A stretch of DNA of 64,000 nucleotides from Chloroflexota bacterium (GTDB lineage Bacteria > Chloroflexota > Limnocylindria > P2-11E): contig JACQAT010000007.1 in NCBI GenBank assembly GCA_016194865.1, forward strand, positions 1 to 64,000, in the 5' to 3' direction. Position numbers and translations under genes: made by a program. Under the pieces are notes generated by a model. That model was given only the letters and a program-made list of their open reading frames with translations. It was not told the origin of the DNA and searched no databases. Positions within the stretch are counted from its first letter, which is position 1, and the number at the start of each line of letters is the position of its first letter. Below are positions 60,952-64,000 of this stretch, piece by piece.

Positions 60952-61759
60952 CAGCCGCGCCGTCACGCGCGACGGCGTCGCGCTGCGCTTCTGGGAATGG
61001 CCCGGCGCCGAGCCGTCGACGCTGCTCCTGCATGGCGTCGCCAACTACGGACGCTATTGGGACGACGCCGCCACCGAGATCGACGGGCGCCTGCGGCTCA
61101 TCGCGCCCGACGCGCGCGGGCACGGCGACAGCGACCGTCATGGGATCGGCTACGAGCGGGACGAGTTCCTGAAGGACGTCATCGCGATCCTCGACGACAC
61201 CGGGATCGCGCACGCGCTCGTCGTGGGGCATTCGATGGGCGGCGGGCACGCGATCGGGCTCGCGGCGCGTCATCCCGAGCGCGTGCGCGGCCTCGTCCTG
61301 GTCGACCACAGCCCGCAGCCGATGCCGGAGGGCGCGACGCGCGCGCGCCGCCTGACCAGCACGCGCGACGACCGGTTCGACGATCGTGCGGCCGCGCTGG
61401 CCTACCTCAAGCGCACCTCACCGGGATACAGCGACCACGTCTACGAGGGCCGCCTCGAGCACGCGTTCCGCGCGACCGACGGCGGCGGCCTGGTCTGGCG
61501 CTCCGATCGCGATGCGCTCGCGCGGATCTTCCAGCACGGCCTGCCGGCGGCCGAGCGCTGGGCGGAGCTGGAGCGCGTGCGCTGCCCGACGCTCGTGGTG
61601 CGCGGCACGCGCTCGCAGGTCCTCGATGAGCGCACGGCGCGGCGGATGGTCGACGCGACGCACGGCAGGCTCCTCGAGCTCGACGCCGGTCACAACATCG
61701 CGCTCGATCGTCCTCACGAGCTCGCGAGCGCGATCGTGGAGCTCGCCGGCTCGCTCTAG
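60941..61759 (+). CDS. Alpha/beta hydrolase (ATT start inferred)
   Basis: VTRDGVALRFWEWPGAEPSTLLLHGVANYGRYWDD...APDARGHGDS...VVGHSMGGGHAIGLAARHPERV; first canonical start is internal GTG 61223. Confidence 0.85.
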   Translation: MSPSSRAVTRDGVALRFWEWPGAEPSTLLLHGVANYGRYWDDAATEIDGRLRLIAPDARGHGDSDRHGIGYERDEFLKDVIAILDDTGIAHALVVGHSMGGGHAIGLAARHPERVRGLVLVDHSPQPMPEGATRARRLTSTRDDRFDDRAAALAYLKRTSPGYSDHVYEGRLEHAFRATDGGGLVWRSDRDALARIFQHGLPAAERWAELERVRCPTLVVRGTRSQVLDERTARRMVDATHGRLLELDAGHNIALDRPHELASAIVELAGSL

Positions 61760-63169
61760 CCCTGCTCCCAGATCTTTCCCGGGTTGAGCAGGCCCTTCGG
61801 ATCGAGCGCGTCCTTGACCCGCTTCATCACGTCGAGCGCCGCGCCGTGCTCGGCCCGCATGTACGGCGCGCGCACCGCGCCGGTGCCGTGCTCGCCGGTC
61901 ACGGTGCCACCGACCTCGAGCGCGAGCTGGTGCAGGCGGTGCGCGAGGAGGTCGGAGCGCTTGATCTCATCGGGATCGCTCGGGTCGATGAGGATCGCGG
62001 AGTGCACGTTCCCGTCGCCGAAGTGGCCGTAGAAGATGACCGCGATCTCGCACTCCCTGCCGATCTCGCGCGCGCCGGATGGTGCGCGGGATCTCGGAGA
62101 GCGGGACCGCGAGATCCTCGCCGGCGAAGATGCGGTGCTTGTTCGGGTGCGCGAGCGCCGCGGCCGCCGCGAGACCGCTCCGCGCCGACCACAGCCGCTG
62201 GATCGCGGCCTCGTCCTCGGCGAGCGAGGTCACGGTCGCGCGCTGCTTCGCGATCGCCTCGACCATCCGCGCCGCGGACGCGACGTAGCCCGGCGTGCCC
62301 TCGACCTCGATGAACAGGACGGCCTCGCCGTCGGGTAGCCCGAGGTCGGGCCGGTAGAGGCGGATCGCCTCGACGGCGCTGCGGTCGAGCAGCTCGGCGG
62401 TCGAGGGAAGGATGCCCTCCTTGAAGAGGTCGTCGAGCGACCCGACGGTGTCCTCGAGCGCGTTGTAGCCCGCGAGCACCACAGCCCGCGCGGATGGCCG
62501 CGGCTGGACGCGCAGCCGCAGGCGCGTCGCGATGCCGAGCGTGCCCTCCGAGCCCACGAACAGCTTCGTAAGGTCGATGCCGCTGGAGCTCTTCAGCGCC
62601 TTCGAATGCAGGCCGCCGGTCTGGATCACGGAGCCATCCGCGAGCACGAGCTCGACCCCGAGCACGTACGCCGATGTCGTGCCCCAGCGCACCGCGTGCG
62701 GCCCGCTCGCGTTGTTCGCGACCATACCGCCGAGCGTGCAGGCGCGGCCGCTACCGGGGTCGGGCGGGAAGAAGAGCCCATGCGGAAGCAGCGCGGCCTG
62801 GAGATCGGCGAAGACGAGGCCCGGCTCCACGACCGCCTGGAGATTCGGCCGGTCGATCTCCACGATCGCCCGCATCCGCGCGAACGAGATGACGATCCCG
62901 CCGCGCGCCGCGACCGCGCCGCCGGTCTGGCCGGTCCCGCCGCCGCGCGGGACGACCGGCGTGTTCGTCTCGTCGGCGATGCGCACGACCGCGGCGACCT
63001 CGGCGGTGCTCACGGGTACCACGACGACGTCGGGCACGCGGTTCATGCGCAGCGACCAGAACGAGGCGTCGTACGCGTAGGGGAGCAGCGTCGCGGGATC
63101 ATCGATCACCCGATCGGCGGCGACGACCTCGCGAAGGCGTGATGCGAGGCGCGGAGCGACGGTCTGCAT
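61756..63169 (-). pseudogene. FAD-linked oxidase, GlcD/D-lactate dehydrogenase-like, with apparent frameshift
   Basis: PRGGGTGQTGGAVAARGG...; frame changes in a GC-dinucleotide run near 62067-62076; C-terminal half is in the 61756-62007 frame. Confidence 0.8.
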
Positions 63170-63201
63170 GGGACAATCATGGCATCAGCGCCAGCATCCA
63201 C

Positions 63202-64000
63202 GTGAGGGACGAGGACCTCGCGACCTGCGTGTCGTGCGGCCTCTGCCTCAACGATTGCCCGACCTACCGGGTCCTCGGCAACGAGGCCGATTCCCCGCGC
63301 GGCCGCATCCAGCTCATCCGTGAGCTGGTGCGCACGAACGACGCGCCCGGCGCGTCGGTGGTCGCGCACCTCGAGGCCTGCCTCGTCTGCCGCGCCTGCG
63401 AGACCGCATGTCCCTCCGGCGTGCCGTTCGGAAGGATCATGGAGGGCGCGCGCGAGGTGCTGCGCGAGCGCGTCCCCGGCTCGCGCCGCGCCCGGCTGTT
63501 GCGACGGCTCGGTCTCGGCACGGTCGCGCGTCCCACGCGGCTCCGCCTCGCGACGTCGCTCGCGTCGTTCTACACGCGCACCGGCCTTCAGCGCGTCGTG
63601 CGCGCGACCAGGTTCTTGCCCGCGCGCCTTCGCGGCATGGAGCGGCTGTTGAGCGCGCCCGAGGGCGCGCCCTTCGATCCCCATGAACTAGCGGCGCGGC
63701 CGGCCGCGGACATCGCGTTATTAGCCGGCTGCGTGATTCGCATAGCGTTCGGCGAGACCGAGCGTTCGACGGTGCGGCTCCTCGAGAGCGACGACCGCAC
63801 GGTCACCTCCCCGCGCGCGCAGCGGTGCTGCGGCGCGCTGCACGCGCACTCCGGCGACGGCGACGGCGCGCGGGCGCTGGCGCGCGAGAACATCGCCGCC
63901 TTCGAGGGCAGCAGCGCGCCGATCGTGGTCAACGCGGCGGGCTGCTGCGCGCACCTCAAGGCCTACGGCGCGGTGTTGGCCGGGGATCCGCAATGGAGCG
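63202..64000 (+). CDS. Fe-S protein, GlcF-like (truncated by window end)
   Basis: CVSCGLCLNDCPTYRVLGNEADSPRGRIQLIRELV; CLVCRACETACPSGVPFG; GCCGALHAHSGD; GCCAHLK. Confidence 0.9.
   Translation, partial: MRDEDLATCVSCGLCLNDCPTYRVLGNEADSPRGRIQLIRELVRTNDAPGASVVAHLEACLVCRACETACPSGVPFGRIMEGAREVLRERVPGSRRARLLRRLGLGTVARPTRLRLATSLASFYTRTGLQRVVRATRFLPARLRGMERLLSAPEGAPFDPHELAARPAADIALLAGCVIRIAFGETERSTVRLLESDDRTVTSPRAQRCCGALHAHSGDGDGARALARENIAAFEGSSAPIVVNAAGCCAHLKAYGAVLAGDPQWS

Overview
High-GC bacterial chromosome segment, probably Chloroflexota/Limnocylindria-like (lineage is inference only). Positions 1-18.4 kb hold a nearly canonical S10-spc-alpha ribosomal supercluster: tuf 3' end, rpsJ ... rplO, secY, adk, map, infA, rpmJ, rpsM, rpsK, rpsD, rpoA, rplQ, truA, rplM, rpsI. 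Next come a c-di-AMP/cell-wall block (TPR protein, cdaA, cdaR, glmM, glmS, acpS, nnrD, alr), galU, an Rpf/G5-lysozyme-like protein, rsmA, ispE, a KGG-repeat protein, tRNA-Gln, glmU, recO, glyQS, chrA, ppdK, a LuxR-family ATPase regulator, dgt-dnaG-rpoD, assorted accessory genes and a glcD/glcF pair. Strongest unusual signals: (1) each of the six larger gaps in the S10/spc operon is filled by very short ORFs whose stop overlaps or abuts the next ribosomal gene's start, and two micro-ORF families are duplicated ([14 protein letters not shown] and SG[FY]AAT[NS][DE]ST); (2) a 202-nt group I intron interrupts tRNA-Asn(GUU), followed 67 bp downstream by a free-standing double-HNH protein preceded by a LexA-box-like palindrome; (3) in-frame palindromic insertions in rplD, rpsQ and acpS; (4) at least five ORFs whose conserved N-termini have no ATG/GTG/TTG start; (5) in-frame internally deleted alr and 6PGDH-like genes. 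All calls were made by eye from sequence; no database searches were run.
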